Source of the DNA: Blautia sp. An81
Lineage (GTDB): Bacteria; Bacillota; Clostridia; Lachnospirales; Lachnospiraceae
NCBI RefSeq assembly: GCF_002161285.1
Contig: NZ_NFHH01000001.1
Span: forward strand, 248,001-312,000
DNA length: 64,000 bases
Reading direction: 5' to 3'
The notes beneath the pieces are model-generated. The model ran no database searches and was not told the DNA's origin. It worked only from the letters and a program-made list of their open reading frames with translations. Shown here in pieces: positions 24,215 through 32,094 of this stretch. Each line of letters begins with the position of its first letter. Within the stretch, counting starts at the first letter, position 1. The translations under genes were made by a program, and so were the position numbers.

Positions 24215-24904
24215 TTATTTCTGTCCGTAATATGCGTTTGCCCCATGTTTTCTGTAATAATGTTTATCCTGAAGCTCCTGAGGCGCCGGCTGTACTCTGG
24301 GGTTGATCATCTCACATCTTGCAGCCATCTTAGCCACTTCTTCCAGCACAACGGCATTGTGGACTGCCTCATGACCGTCTTTTCCCCAGGTGAAAGGTCC
24401 ATGATTCTTGCAGAGAACTGCAGGAACTGCCTCGTAATCCTTATCCTTGAAATAATCCGCAATAAGCAGTCCTGTATTCTTTTCATATGCAGTGTCGATT
24501 TCTTCCTTTGTCAGACATCTCACACAGGGAATCTCACCGTACATATAGTCTGCATGAGTGGTTCCGTAACAGGGGATGCCTCTTCCGGCCTGAGCCCAGC
24601 TGGTAGCCCATGGAGAATGGGTGTGGACAACGCCGCCGATCTTTTGGAAGGCTTTGTACAGCTCAATATGAGTAGGTGTGTCAGAAGAAGGATTATATTT
24701 TCCTTCGATCTTGTTTCCCTCCAGATCCATGATCACCATATCATCGGGAGTCAGTTTGTCATAATCCACCCCGCTGGGTTTAATGGCAAAATAGCCGGTC
24801 TCCCTGTCGATCTGACTTACATTGCCCCAGGTAAAGGTTACCAGATTGTGTTTCGGCAAAAGCATATTTGCCTCGTAAACCGCTTTTTTCAGTTCTTCTA
24901 ACAT
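24215..24904 (-). CDS. araD: L-ribulose-5-phosphate 4-epimerase
   Basis: 229 residues, a class II aldolase fold. Zinc and active-site motifs are [27 protein letters not shown] and NHGPFTWG, and the opening [18 protein letters not shown] is characteristic of AraD. It converts L-ribulose 5-phosphate to D-xylulose 5-phosphate, feeding arabinose into the pentose phosphate pathway. It starts directly after the araR stop (GGAGG before the ATG). AraA and araB are not in the window, so this is a partial arabinose locus. Confidence 0.95.
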   Translation of the reverse strand: MLEELKKAVYEANMLLPKHNLVTFTWGNVSQIDRETGYFAIKPSGVDYDKLTPDDMVIMDLEGNKIEGKYNPSSDTPTHIELYKAFQKIGGVVHTHSPWATSWAQAGRGIPCYGTTHADYMYGEIPCVRCLTKEEIDTAYEKNTGLLIADYFKDKDYEAVPAVLCKNHGPFTWGKDGHEAVHNAVVLEEVAKMAARCEMINPRVQPAPQELQDKHYYRKHGANAYYGQK

Positions 24905-26014
24905 TTATTTTTCCTCCTTTTTCCTTCTGTCCTTCACAGAATTCCGCAGGATCAGTTCCGGCTGGATAAGCCTGGGAATCTGGCTTTTCTCTTCAGGAAC
25001 CTCCCGTATCTTTTCCAGCAGCAGCTCTGCTGCCATTTCCCCCAGCTTCTCCTGGGGATGAACAATGGTAGTAAGAGAAACGTCCCCTCCCGCCATCACC
25101 GAATTGTCATAGCCTGTCACAGAAATATCATCGGGCACATTTTTTCCCATTTCCCGCAGAACATGAACCACACTTACAGCAATCTGGTCGTTATAGCACA
25201 CAATACCGTCCACAGAAAGTCCCTGCTCCAGAAGCAGTCTGGTCATCAGTCCCGGTTTCGTCTTTCTGTCCTCAGTATGGAACCAGATCACCCGGTCCGG
25301 GTCATAACTGAAGCCGGCTTCCTGCAGGGCCTTAACATAACCTTTATGCCGCTCCTGTCCCTGGAAATCGTCTGCCTTAAAAATCCCCAGCAAATTTTTA
25401 TGCCCCATGTCCAGAAGAGATTTTGTCACCAGATATCCTCCCTGGCAGTCATCCATGAGAATATGAGGTTTTTCTTTCATCTGAGAATAGACGCCCTGGA
25501 TAAATACATAAGGAATCTGATACTTGTCCAGCAGTCCATACAAGTTCATATGTCTGCAGAGAATCTGGCTTTTTGCCGGTTCAATGATCAGTCCGTCAAT
25601 ATCCTTGGTCAGGATATCCTCCAGGACCTTGGCTTCTTTTGTCCTGCTGTTGGCTGTATTTTTCAGGATAATGCTGTACCCATTTTCTGTAAGCACCCGG
25701 TCCATTCCCTGAATCAATCTGGGAAAAATATAGTCTGAAATATATGTGGTGATCACCGCAATGTTTTTGGATTGTTTCAGGTGTCCCATCCGCTGGGAAC
25801 AAAAGGTTCCCCTTCCGTGTTCTGCCACGATATATCCTTCCTGTCCCAGGATAGACAAGGCTTTTCTCACCGTATGCCTGCTGATATGATATTTCTCAGA
25901 AAGCTGGTTTTCTGAGGGCAGCTTCTCTCCAGCCTTAATCTTTCCGCTGAGGATGGACTCTTTCAGTTCTTCCATCAGCACATAGTACTTTGTTTTTCCG
26001 CTTTCCTGTGTCAT
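24905..26014 (-). CDS. araR: GntR/LacI-hybrid arabinose repressor
   Basis: About 369 residues. The N-terminal winged helix is GntR-like (SGKIKAGEKLPSENQLSEKY, then HISRHTVRKALSILGQEGYI). The C-terminal effector domain is LacI-like (DGLIIEPAKSQ, DDISVTGYDNS, TTIVHPQEKLG). This chimera is the AraR type, which responds to L-arabinose. The ATG at 26014 follows AAAGGAG; the longer frame is rejected because it would run through a putative operator. It is adjacent to araD in one unit and probably represses both genes. Confidence 0.92.
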   Translation of the reverse strand: MTQESGKTKYYVLMEELKESILSGKIKAGEKLPSENQLSEKYHISRHTVRKALSILGQEGYIVAEHGRGTFCSQRMGHLKQSKNIAVITTYISDYIFPRLIQGMDRVLTENGYSIILKNTANSRTKEAKVLEDILTKDIDGLIIEPAKSQILCRHMNLYGLLDKYQIPYVFIQGVYSQMKEKPHILMDDCQGGYLVTKSLLDMGHKNLLGIFKADDFQGQERHKGYVKALQEAGFSYDPDRVIWFHTEDRKTKPGLMTRLLLEQGLSVDGIVCYNDQIAVSVVHVLREMGKNVPDDISVTGYDNSVMAGGDVSLTTIVHPQEKLGEMAAELLLEKIREVPEEKSQIPRLIQPELILRNSVKDRRKKEEK

Positions 26015-26039
26015 AACCTGCTCCTTTGGTAATATTCTA

Positions 26040-26067
26040 CAACTTGTACGCACCTATTAACAAGTTG
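26040..26067. promoter_or_regulatory. Candidate AraR operator
   Basis: Perfect inverted repeats CAACTTGT (26040-26047) and ACAAGTTG (26060-26067) lie just upstream of araR. The left half continues as TTGTACG, the half-site of the Bacillus AraR box. Autorepression is expected. Confidence 0.5.
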
Positions 26068-26070
26068 TTC

Positions 26071-26325
26071 TTATTCCTTTTTAAGGAACTTTTCTTCCTT
26101 GATTTCCACCAGGATAATATCCTCTCCTATCTGCCGAATGCAGGAAAAAGGAATCACATATTCACTGGTAGATCCGAAAAATCCGCACATTTTCCCCGGA
26201 AGGGGTACGATCAGGGCCTTTATACATCCGGTTTTGCAGTCAAACTCCACGTCCAGCGGACAGCCCAGGGTCCTGCAGGAACAAATATTGATCACTTCTT
26301 TTTGTCTAAGTTCACAGACACGCAT
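26071..26325 (-). CDS. YlmC/YmxH family PRC-barrel protein
   Basis: 84 residues. It begins MRVCELRQKEVINICSCRTL, followed by GCPLDVEFDCKTGCIKALIV and a PGK linker, then YVIPFSCIRQIGEDIILVE. This is the single PRC-barrel fold of YlmC/YmxH, a small protein conserved in spore formers and associated with sporulation in Clostridia; its molecular role is unknown. The start is the ATG at 26325, which lies right after a hairpin and a T run. The ribosome binding site (AGGGG) is inside that hairpin. Confidence 0.85.
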   Translation of the reverse strand: MRVCELRQKEVINICSCRTLGCPLDVEFDCKTGCIKALIVPLPGKMCGFFGSTSEYVIPFSCIRQIGEDIILVEIKEEKFLKKE

Positions 26326-26326
26326 A

Positions 26327-26376
26327 AAAAATCCCCTGTGCCATAACCTGTTAATATAGCTTATGTACACAGGGGT
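26327..26376 (-). promoter_or_regulatory. Hairpin ahead of ylmC that holds its ribosome binding site
   Basis: On the minus strand CCCCTGTG (26368-26375) pairs with CACAGGGG (26333-26340), followed by a run of six T and then the ylmC ATG. It has the form of a terminator for the kinase gene, but the 3' arm also contains the only ribosome binding site of ylmC. Readthrough mRNA would therefore have it buried. Confidence 0.6.
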
Positions 26377-26390
26377 AATTCTGTTACCTT

Positions 26391-27413
26391 TTATCTGTCC
26401 ATCTCAAGCTGAACGCCGGTATTCTTATGATTTTTAATGATTCTGTCAATCTCCTCCAGGCCACAGGAAGGCAGGTCTCCCGGAATGGTATTCTTCACAG
26501 AGCTGGTAGCATTTCCATATTCCAATGCTTTCTGGCAGTCAAAGTCATGGGCCAGCAGTCCATAGAGGGCTCCGGAAATATAGGCGTCTCCGCTTCCGAT
26601 ACGGTCTACTACTTCAATGTTCCGGTATGGCTCTTCCTGATAGAACTTGTCTTCTTTTGCATTATAGATCACAGATCCGAAAGTATGTACCTTTGGACTG
26701 TGAACAATCCTCTGGGTAGAGGCCACAATGGACAGGGGATATTCCTTTGCAAAGCTTCTCATGATCTCATACACATCTCCTTCTTTTAAGAAAGTCAGCT
26801 TGGCTGTCTCTTCAGAGCAGAAGAAAATATCTACATAAGGCAGGATGCTTTCAATACACTCCTTTGCCTCCGGTCCTGTCCAGAGATTTCCCCGGAAGTT
26901 TACGTCAAATGAGATAAGAGCGCCGTTTTCTTTAAAGCGTTTCATCATTTCAATTCCCACTTTTCTGGTATTCTCAGAAAGGGCCAGGGTAATTCCGCTG
27001 GTATGGAAACATTTTGTAGAAGAGAACATGGATTCCGGCAGCTCATCCAGAGAAATCTTACAGAAAGATGCATGTCTTCTGTCATATACCACACTTGGCT
27101 TTCTTGGATACGCTCCGTCTTCATAGTAGTAAATACCCAGGCGGGCATCTGGGTCCTGGTCATAGACCAGATAATCATCACTGACGCCGCAGAAACGGAC
27201 ACGGTTCTTTGCGTAAGTTCCCAGGGCATTATCCGGCAGCTTGGAAATCACTCCGGTACGCAGGCCCAGAAGAGAAACTCCTGAAACTACATTCAGTTCT
27301 GCTCCTCCTACCTGTTTCTGAAAGGTCTCACCTCTTACAATCCTTTCATTGTTCGGCGGTGAAAGCCTCAGTAAGATTTCTCCCAACGACAGCAGGTCAA
27401 AGTCCTTTTTCAT
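26391..27413 (-). CDS. PfkB family sugar kinase, 2-keto-3-deoxygluconate kinase-like
   Basis: 340 residues. It opens FDLLSLGEILLRLSPPNNER and has the substrate-pocket VGGAELNVVSGVSLLG and the C-terminal ATP/anion-hole motif DRIGSGDAYISGALYGL with the catalytic Asp. Sequence and neighbours place it with KdgK enzymes, which phosphorylate 2-keto-3-deoxygluconate (or the galacto form) to KDPG. It is not a copy of the second kinase upstream, from which it differs widely, so the pair may act on different sugar acids. GGAGG precedes the start; a hairpin separates it from kdgK. Confidence 0.88.
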   Translation of the reverse strand: MKKDFDLLSLGEILLRLSPPNNERIVRGETFQKQVGGAELNVVSGVSLLGLRTGVISKLPDNALGTYAKNRVRFCGVSDDYLVYDQDPDARLGIYYYEDGAYPRKPSVVYDRRHASFCKISLDELPESMFSSTKCFHTSGITLALSENTRKVGIEMMKRFKENGALISFDVNFRGNLWTGPEAKECIESILPYVDIFFCSEETAKLTFLKEGDVYEIMRSFAKEYPLSIVASTQRIVHSPKVHTFGSVIYNAKEDKFYQEEPYRNIEVVDRIGSGDAYISGALYGLLAHDFDCQKALEYGNATSSVKNTIPGDLPSCGLEEIDRIIKNHKNTGVQLEMDR

Positions 27414-27451
27414 TTTTTTACACCTCCACTTTTATTTTCCCCGATTATAAC

Positions 27452-27507
27452 AAAAGGATGTCCTGAGAAACAGTATGAAGATATATAAATGTTTCCCAGG
27501 ACACCCC
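27452..27507 (-). terminator. Hairpin between kdgK and the second PfkB kinase
   Basis: GGATGTCCTGAGAAAC pairs with GTTTCCCAGGACACCCC. The minus-strand stem is followed by TTTTG and TATAAT, so it may terminate kdgK and lie by a new -10 box for the next kinase. Confidence 0.55.
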
Positions 27508-27563
27508 TTTCTATTAATAAATGTTCCCCAATGGCATAAGGGTTCTCATTTAGCGATATTTAA

Positions 27564-28589
27564 TTATCTCTGAACACGGCCTGAACCGTCTCCGCCTGCC
27601 AGCTTCAGCACTTCGTCCATGGATACCATGTTAAAGTCGCCTTCGATAGAATGTTTCAGGCAGGAAGCAGCTACTGCGAATTCGATAGTAGCCTGAGCAT
27701 CATAACCATTTAAGCATGCGCAGATCAGTCCGCCGCCGAAAGAATCGCCGCCGCCTACACGGTCTACGATATGCATTTTATATTTTTTGCTGAAGTAGTA
27801 ATCTTTTCCGTCATAGAGCATAGCAGACCAGTTGTTGTCGTTTGCAGACAGAGACTCTCTCAATGTGATAGCTACTTTCTGGAATCCGAAACGATCAGCA
27901 AGCTGTTTTGCAACATCTTTGTATCCTTCATGGTTTACAGTACCCTGAGTTACATCTGTATCTGCTGCTTTGATACCGAATACATCGGCAGCATCCTCTT
28001 CGTTTGCGATGCATACGTCTACATATTTGCACAGCTCGCCCATAACTTCTCCAGCTTTTTCTTTAGACCACAGTTTGTTTCTGTAGTTTAAGTCGCAGGA
28101 AATAGTAGCACCGGCTTCTTTTGCTGCTTTGCAGGCTTCCAGACAGATTTTTGCCACTTCGTCGTTAAGAGCCGGAGTGATACCTGTAAAGTGGAACCAT
28201 TCTACACCGTCAAAGATTTTCTTCCAGTCAAAATCAGAGGAAGAAGCAGTAGCGATAGAAGATCCAGCACGATCATAGATAACCTTGGAAGGTCTCTGAG
28301 AAGCCCCTTTCTCCAGATAGTAAATACCTACTCTGTCTCCGCCGCGTACGATATCAGTTGTGTCAACGCCATATTTTCTCAGAGAATTTACAGCTGCCTG
28401 TCCGATTTCGTGTTTTGGAAGTTTTGTAACGAATTTTGCATCAAATCCGTAGTTTGCCAGAGAAACAGCTACATTTGCTTCTCCGCCGCCGTAGGTAGCG
28501 CCAAAAGTATCTGCCTGAACAAAACGATAATAGCCTTCCGGGGCCAGTCTCAACATAATTTCACCAAAAGTAACAACTTTCTTTGCCAT
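27564..28589 (-). CDS. kdgK: 2-keto-3-deoxygluconate kinase
   Basis: About 341 residues of the PfkB family. N-terminal VTFGEIMLRLAPEGYYRF and GATYGGGEANVAVSLANYG form the substrate site; DRVGGGDSFGGGLI has the catalytic Asp. The strong codon bias and high Ala/Gly content suggest high expression. It makes KDPG, the substrate of the aldolase gene just upstream, so the pair forms the lower part of the hexuronate pathway. The ATG at 28589 is preferred because it lies eight bases after GGAG, whereas the ATG two codons upstream is too close. Confidence 0.92.
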   Translation of the reverse strand: MAKKVVTFGEIMLRLAPEGYYRFVQADTFGATYGGGEANVAVSLANYGFDAKFVTKLPKHEIGQAAVNSLRKYGVDTTDIVRGGDRVGIYYLEKGASQRPSKVIYDRAGSSIATASSSDFDWKKIFDGVEWFHFTGITPALNDEVAKICLEACKAAKEAGATISCDLNYRNKLWSKEKAGEVMGELCKYVDVCIANEEDAADVFGIKAADTDVTQGTVNHEGYKDVAKQLADRFGFQKVAITLRESLSANDNNWSAMLYDGKDYYFSKKYKMHIVDRVGGGDSFGGGLICACLNGYDAQATIEFAVAASCLKHSIEGDFNMVSMDEVLKLAGGDGSGRVQR

Positions 28590-28629
28590 GATCATATCTC
28601 CTCTATAATTTCTATGCTTGTTATCCTGC

Positions 28630-29271
28630 TTATTTATTTCTGATCTGAGCAGCCAGTTTTACGGCTTCTTCTGTCAGAGATTTAATCTCGTCAAATTTTC
28701 CTGCTTTAACCAGGTCCCCTTTTACCATCCAGCTTCCGCCGCAGGCAACGATCTTGTCGCAGCTTAAGTAGTTTTCCAGGTTCTTTGCATTTACGCCGCC
28801 GGTAGGCATGAATTTCAGTCCTACATAAGGAGCTGCCATAGCTTTGATAGTAGCTACGCCGCCAAACTGCTCAGCCGGGAAGAATTTTACAACCTTTAAT
28901 CCTCTCTTAACAGCCTGAGCTACTTCAGAAGGAGTGATAACTCCCGGGAATACAGGAATGTCTTTGCTCAGACAGTAGTCTACAATCTCAGGATCGAATC
29001 CTGGACTTACGATAAATTTAGCTCCTGCTGCTACTGCTCTGTCTACCTGGTCAATAGTCAGAACTGTACCTGCTCCCACGAACATATCCGGATATTCAGA
29101 AGCCATAATCCGGATGGACTCCTCAGCTGCTGCTGTACGGAATGTTACCTCTGCACAGGGAAGACCTCCCTCTACCAGTGCTTTTGCCAGAGGCGCTGCG
29201 TCTTTTGCATCCTCCAGAACTACTACTGGTACTACACCTAACTCTGCAAATCTTTCTGCTGCTGTGCTCAT
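28630..29271 (-). CDS. eda: KDPG/KHG aldolase
   Basis: 213 residues, a class I aldolase. The conserved Glu is in EVTFRTAAAEESI; the Schiff-base Lys is in KVVKFFPAEQFGG; phosphate is held by MPTGGVN near residue 160. It splits 2-keto-3-deoxy-6-phosphogluconate to pyruvate and glyceraldehyde 3-phosphate. It is the first gene of the eda-kdgK unit, with a strong promoter and a candidate operator upstream, and an IclR-type repressor is divergent. AAGGAGG precedes the ATG. Confidence 0.95.
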   Translation of the reverse strand: MSTAAERFAELGVVPVVVLEDAKDAAPLAKALVEGGLPCAEVTFRTAAAEESIRIMASEYPDMFVGAGTVLTIDQVDRAVAAGAKFIVSPGFDPEIVDYCLSKDIPVFPGVITPSEVAQAVKRGLKVVKFFPAEQFGGVATIKAMAAPYVGLKFMPTGGVNAKNLENYLSCDKIVACGGSWMVKGDLVKAGKFDEIKSLTEEAVKLAAQIRNK

Positions 29272-29306
29272 AATACTTCCTCCTTATACTTTTCGTTTCA
29301 TATTAT

Positions 29307-29319
29307 AAAACGTTGTTTC
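29307..29319. promoter_or_regulatory. Candidate KdgR operator
   Basis: On the minus strand GAAACAACGTTTT, a near palindrome (GAAAC-n3-GTTTt) matching the TGAAAC-n3-GTTTCA form of KdgR boxes in enterobacteria. It lies just downstream of the eda promoter, where a repressor would block elongation. Confidence 0.5.
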
Positions 29320-29343
29320 GTCATGTGGTATGTCTTTATCTGC

Positions 29344-29371
29344 ATTATACTACTGTGACTTAAAAAGTCAA
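29344..29371 (-). promoter_or_regulatory. Promoter of eda-kdgK
   Basis: On the minus strand TTGACT (29366-29371), 16 bases, TATAAT (29344-29349), a near-consensus vegetative promoter. Confidence 0.75.
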
Positions 29372-29385
29372 GAGATTTTTTTCAG

Positions 29386-29414
29386 TTGCCACAATCTTCT
29401 GAAAGTGTTACAAT
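29386..29414 (+). promoter_or_regulatory. Promoter of the IclR-family gene
   Basis: TTGCCA (29386-29391), 17 bases, TACAAT (29409-29414) with TG upstream. It diverges from the eda promoter, and the two -35 boxes are about 15 bases apart. Confidence 0.75.
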
Positions 29415-29460
29415 AGCGCCTGAATAATATTAATGATTTCACAAACAGGAGTGTTTGATC

Positions 29461-30216
29461 ATGGAAAATAAAAACCCTATCCAGGTAGCAGATCGACTGT
29501 TTCTTGTACTGGAAACTCTGGCGGACACAGGCTCCGTCACACTGGCAGATCTCTGCCGCCAGCTGGACCTAAATAAAAGCACCCTCCATCGCCTTCTCAG
29601 TTCACTGATCTACATGGGCTATGTAAAGCAGGACGGTGAAACCGGAAAATACAGCCTCTCTCTGAAGCTCCTTGGCCTTTCCAATAAACTTCTGGTACAT
29701 ATGGACATTCTGGATGCAGTACGTCCCAGCCTGAAAGTTCTGGCTCAGGAAACCGGAGAGACTGTCCACTTCGTCCAGTTGGACGGTGTTGAAGCTGTGT
29801 ATATCTACAAAGAAGAGTCCACTCAGAATTCTGTTCGTATGGTTTCCAAAGTTGGCAGCCGGATTCCTCTTTACTGTTCCGGTGTAGGAAAAGCCATAGC
29901 CGCCGATATGGACCAGTCTCAGATACAGTCCATCTGGGAACACAGCACAATCCGAAAACTAACACCTCATACTATTATAGATTATACCCAGTTTCTGGAG
30001 AAAATTAAAGAGGCAAGGGAAAAAGGTTATGCCCTTGACGATGAGGAAAATGAGCTGGGAGTCCGCTGTATTGCCGTAGGTCTTCCAGATTACCGGGGAA
30101 GAGCCAAATACGCTTTCTCCATCTCTGCTCCGGCTTCCAGAATGACTGACCAACGCCTGGAAGAACTGGCCCAGATCCTTTTGAAAACCAAACAAGAAAT
30201 ATTGAAAAATATGTGA
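29461..30216 (+). CDS. kdgR: IclR-family transcriptional regulator, KdgR-like
   Basis: About 251 residues. The N-terminal winged helix is IclR-type (VTLADLCRQLDLNKSTLHRL and SSLIYMGYVKQ). The effector domain has GETVHFVQLDGVEAVYIYKE, PLYCSGVGKAIAA and the end motif GVRCIAVGLPDYRGRAKYAF with the ligand-site Cys. Its position, divergent from eda-kdgK, indicates that it represses hexuronate use and is induced by KDG or KDPG; this is inference. The start at the ATG follows AGGAG by nine bases. Confidence 0.88.
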   Translation: MENKNPIQVADRLFLVLETLADTGSVTLADLCRQLDLNKSTLHRLLSSLIYMGYVKQDGETGKYSLSLKLLGLSNKLLVHMDILDAVRPSLKVLAQETGETVHFVQLDGVEAVYIYKEESTQNSVRMVSKVGSRIPLYCSGVGKAIAADMDQSQIQSIWEHSTIRKLTPHTIIDYTQFLEKIKEAREKGYALDDEENELGVRCIAVGLPDYRGRAKYAFSISAPASRMTDQRLEELAQILLKTKQEILKNM

Positions 30217-30268
30217 TCCTGCGCCTCCTTCCATATCCGGAAATTTCTGAATATTTTCAGCAGAACAG

Positions 30269-30339
30269 AAAAAGACTGATGCAAAGAACCTTCCGCCGGA
30301 ACTTTTTCCGGTCAGGGTTCTCTGCAGACAGTCTTTTCT
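30269..30339 (+). terminator. Terminator after the IclR gene
   Basis: A long stem, AAAGACTG-n2-GCA-n1-AGAACC with its complement GGTTCTcTGCaGACAGTCTTTT, an inner GCCGGAA/TTCCGG hairpin and a T run. It may also serve the convergent ybjQ gene. Confidence 0.7.
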
Positions 30340-30392
30340 ATTGCTTTCTCTTATGCTCCGTATGTACCTTTATACACCATAAAGCGGTTCTG

Positions 30393-30704
30393 TTATTGAA
30401 ATTTCACTGCCGTGCCGTAGGCCATGATCTCAGCAGCCCCCTGAGCTACCGTTGCAGAAGAAAATCTGGCACAGATAATAGCGTCTGCTCCCATGGCCTG
30501 GGCATCACTTATCATTCTCTGTACAGCCAGATCTCTGGCCGTGTTCATCATCTCATTGTAGGATGTAAGCTCTCCTCCCACAATAGTCTTAAAACTGTTC
30601 ATGATATCCTTTCCCAGATGTACAGACTGAATCGTATTCCCCTTTACCAGTCCCAAAGTCTCATATTTCTTTCCCTGTATTGTTTCCGTTGTTGTAATAA
30701 GCAT
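30393..30704 (-). CDS. YbjQ/UPF0145 family protein
   Basis: 103 residues. It begins MLITTTETIQGKKYETLGLVKGNTI and has the conserved RDLAVQRMISDAQAMGADAI, then FSSATVAQGAAEIMAYGTAV. The family forms small beta-alpha shells of five or more subunits, and its function is unknown (putative heavy-metal-binding). It starts 23 bases after the ribbon-helix-helix gene and follows AGGAG, forming a three-gene unit with it and the SPFH gene. Confidence 0.88.
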   Translation of the reverse strand: MLITTTETIQGKKYETLGLVKGNTIQSVHLGKDIMNSFKTIVGGELTSYNEMMNTARDLAVQRMISDAQAMGADAIICARFSSATVAQGAAEIMAYGTAVKFQ

Positions 30705-30727
30705 ATCTTTCTTCTCCTGTCAATATC

Positions 30728-30919
30728 TTATTCTTCCGGTTTCCTGTGTTTCTTTCTATATTTCACACATTCTGTCAGCAGATACTCGATCTGTCCATTC
30801 ATGGAACGGAAATCATCCTCCGCCCACTGGGCAATCTCATTCCAAAGAGAGACCGACAGTCTCAGAGGCACCTGCTTTTTTGCCTTTTCTTTTCCTTTGC
30901 TTTTATTTTCCTGTTCCAG
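30728..30919 (-). CDS. Small ribbon-helix-helix (Arc-like) protein with a non-AUG start
   Basis: 63 residues: a basic N-terminal stretch (KSKGKEKAKKQ), then QVPLRLSVSLWNEIAQWAED, DFRSMNGQIEYLLTECVKY and a basic tail. The VPLRLS strand followed by SMNGQIEYLL is the Arc/MetJ DNA-binding fold. The frame has no ATG, GTG or TTG near the right place: it runs from a CTG at 30919 or an ATT at 30922, after AAGGTGG six to nine bases upstream, with an in-frame stop just before. The small size and non-standard start would hide it from ordinary gene calling. It lies between SPFH and ybjQ genes, 20 bases from the SPFH stop, and could regulate the unit. Length and fold are seen directly; the start is inferred. 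Confidence 0.75.
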   Translation of the reverse strand: MEQENKSKGKEKAKKQVPLRLSVSLWNEIAQWAEDDFRSMNGQIEYLLTECVKYRKKHRKPEE

Positions 30920-30939
30920 AATGTGTCACCACCTTATCT

Positions 30940-31893
30940 TTAATATAGGCTGCCGCTGTTTACAATAGGCTGGGCATCCTTGTTTCCGCAGAGCACTACC
31001 AGAAGATTGCTGACCATAGCCGCTTTTCTCTCCTCATCTAACTCTACAATGTTATTTTCATTCAGCTTATCAAGGGCCATTTCTACCATTCCTACGGCTC
31101 CTTCCACGATTTTCTGTCTGGCATCAATAATAGCGGCTGCCTGCTGTCTCTGAAGCATGGCAGATGCGATTTCCGGCGCATAAGCCAGATGAGTGATCCG
31201 CACATCCAGAATCTCGATTCCTGCGTTCTCTACCTTTTCCTGAAGTTCTCCCTGCATAATATCCGCAATCTCCTGGCTGCTGCCCCTGAGAGATTTCTCA
31301 TCTCCTCCCTCAGCAGCATCATAAGGATATACTCTGGTAGTATTCCGGATAATGGAATCACACTGAATAGATAAATAGTCGTTGAAGTTCTCCACATTCA
31401 GCACTGCTCTGGTAGGGTCCACCACCCGCCATATCACTACTGCAGCAATCTCCACAGGGTTTCCCATAGCATCATTTACTTTCTGCCTGTCATTGTTCAG
31501 TGTTCTGGTTTTAAGAGATACTTTTCTGGATTTTCCTGTAGTGGCCGGTATATCTTTTACTGTAGGATTAATTGCCGACACAAAAGGATTTACCCAGTAA
31601 AAGCCGTCTTTTTTCAGTGTTCCGTAGTAATTGCCAAAAAGCGCCAGCACCAGTGCTTCATTAGGATTGATCACCTTCAGTCCGCACAGCAGAATAAAGA
31701 AGATCAGCAGCAGTACCAGCCCTGCCAGTATCATCCAGCCTCCTGTGCCTCCTCCAGTAGCGGAAAGTCTCATAATCCCGTAGAGCAGCGCTGCTCCTCC
31801 CAGGACCAGTCCCAGAATCCCCACAAAAAGCATCAGGTATCCGGACATTGCCTTTAATTCTTTCTCTTCCTGAATCTTACCTTGATTACCCAT
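30940..31893 (-). CDS. SPFH (band 7/stomatin) family membrane protein
   Basis: About 317 residues. An N-terminal cytoplasmic stub is followed by two membrane segments ([20 protein letters not shown] and [19 protein letters not shown]), then the SPFH domain: [20 protein letters not shown], then [10 protein letters not shown] and [17 protein letters not shown], and a coiled-coil region rich in Ala and Gln ([21 protein letters not shown]). SPFH proteins organise membrane microdomains and regulate proteases. The start is the ATG at 31893, 12 bases after GGAGGG. It is first in a unit with a ribbon-helix-helix gene and a ybjQ gene. Confidence 0.85.
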   Translation of the reverse strand: MGNQGKIQEEKELKAMSGYLMLFVGILGLVLGGAALLYGIMRLSATGGGTGGWMILAGLVLLLIFFILLCGLKVINPNEALVLALFGNYYGTLKKDGFYWVNPFVSAINPTVKDIPATTGKSRKVSLKTRTLNNDRQKVNDAMGNPVEIAAVVIWRVVDPTRAVLNVENFNDYLSIQCDSIIRNTTRVYPYDAAEGGDEKSLRGSSQEIADIMQGELQEKVENAGIEILDVRITHLAYAPEIASAMLQRQQAAAIIDARQKIVEGAVGMVEMALDKLNENNIVELDEERKAAMVSNLLVVLCGNKDAQPIVNSGSLY

Positions 31894-32024
31894 ACAATAC
31901 CCTCCTTTGCAGGAGCCTGCCATCGGAACTTTTTCCGTAGCTCCCCTCTCATGTGATAATTTAATTTTGATATCATTTTGATATCATCATAATACCTTAG
32001 GTTTCAATAATTGTCAATAGTTCT

Positions 32025-32078
32025 TCAAAAAAACCCGCCGGACAGCATTTATAAAATGCCAGTCCTGACGGGCTTTTT
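32025..32078. terminator. Terminator after sigE
   Basis: AACCCGcCGGAC and GTCCtGaCGGGCTT form the outer stem and GCATTT/AAATGC the inner one. T runs follow on both strands, so it could work in either direction. Confidence 0.75.
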
Positions 32079-32094
32079 ATACCGTTATTATGTC

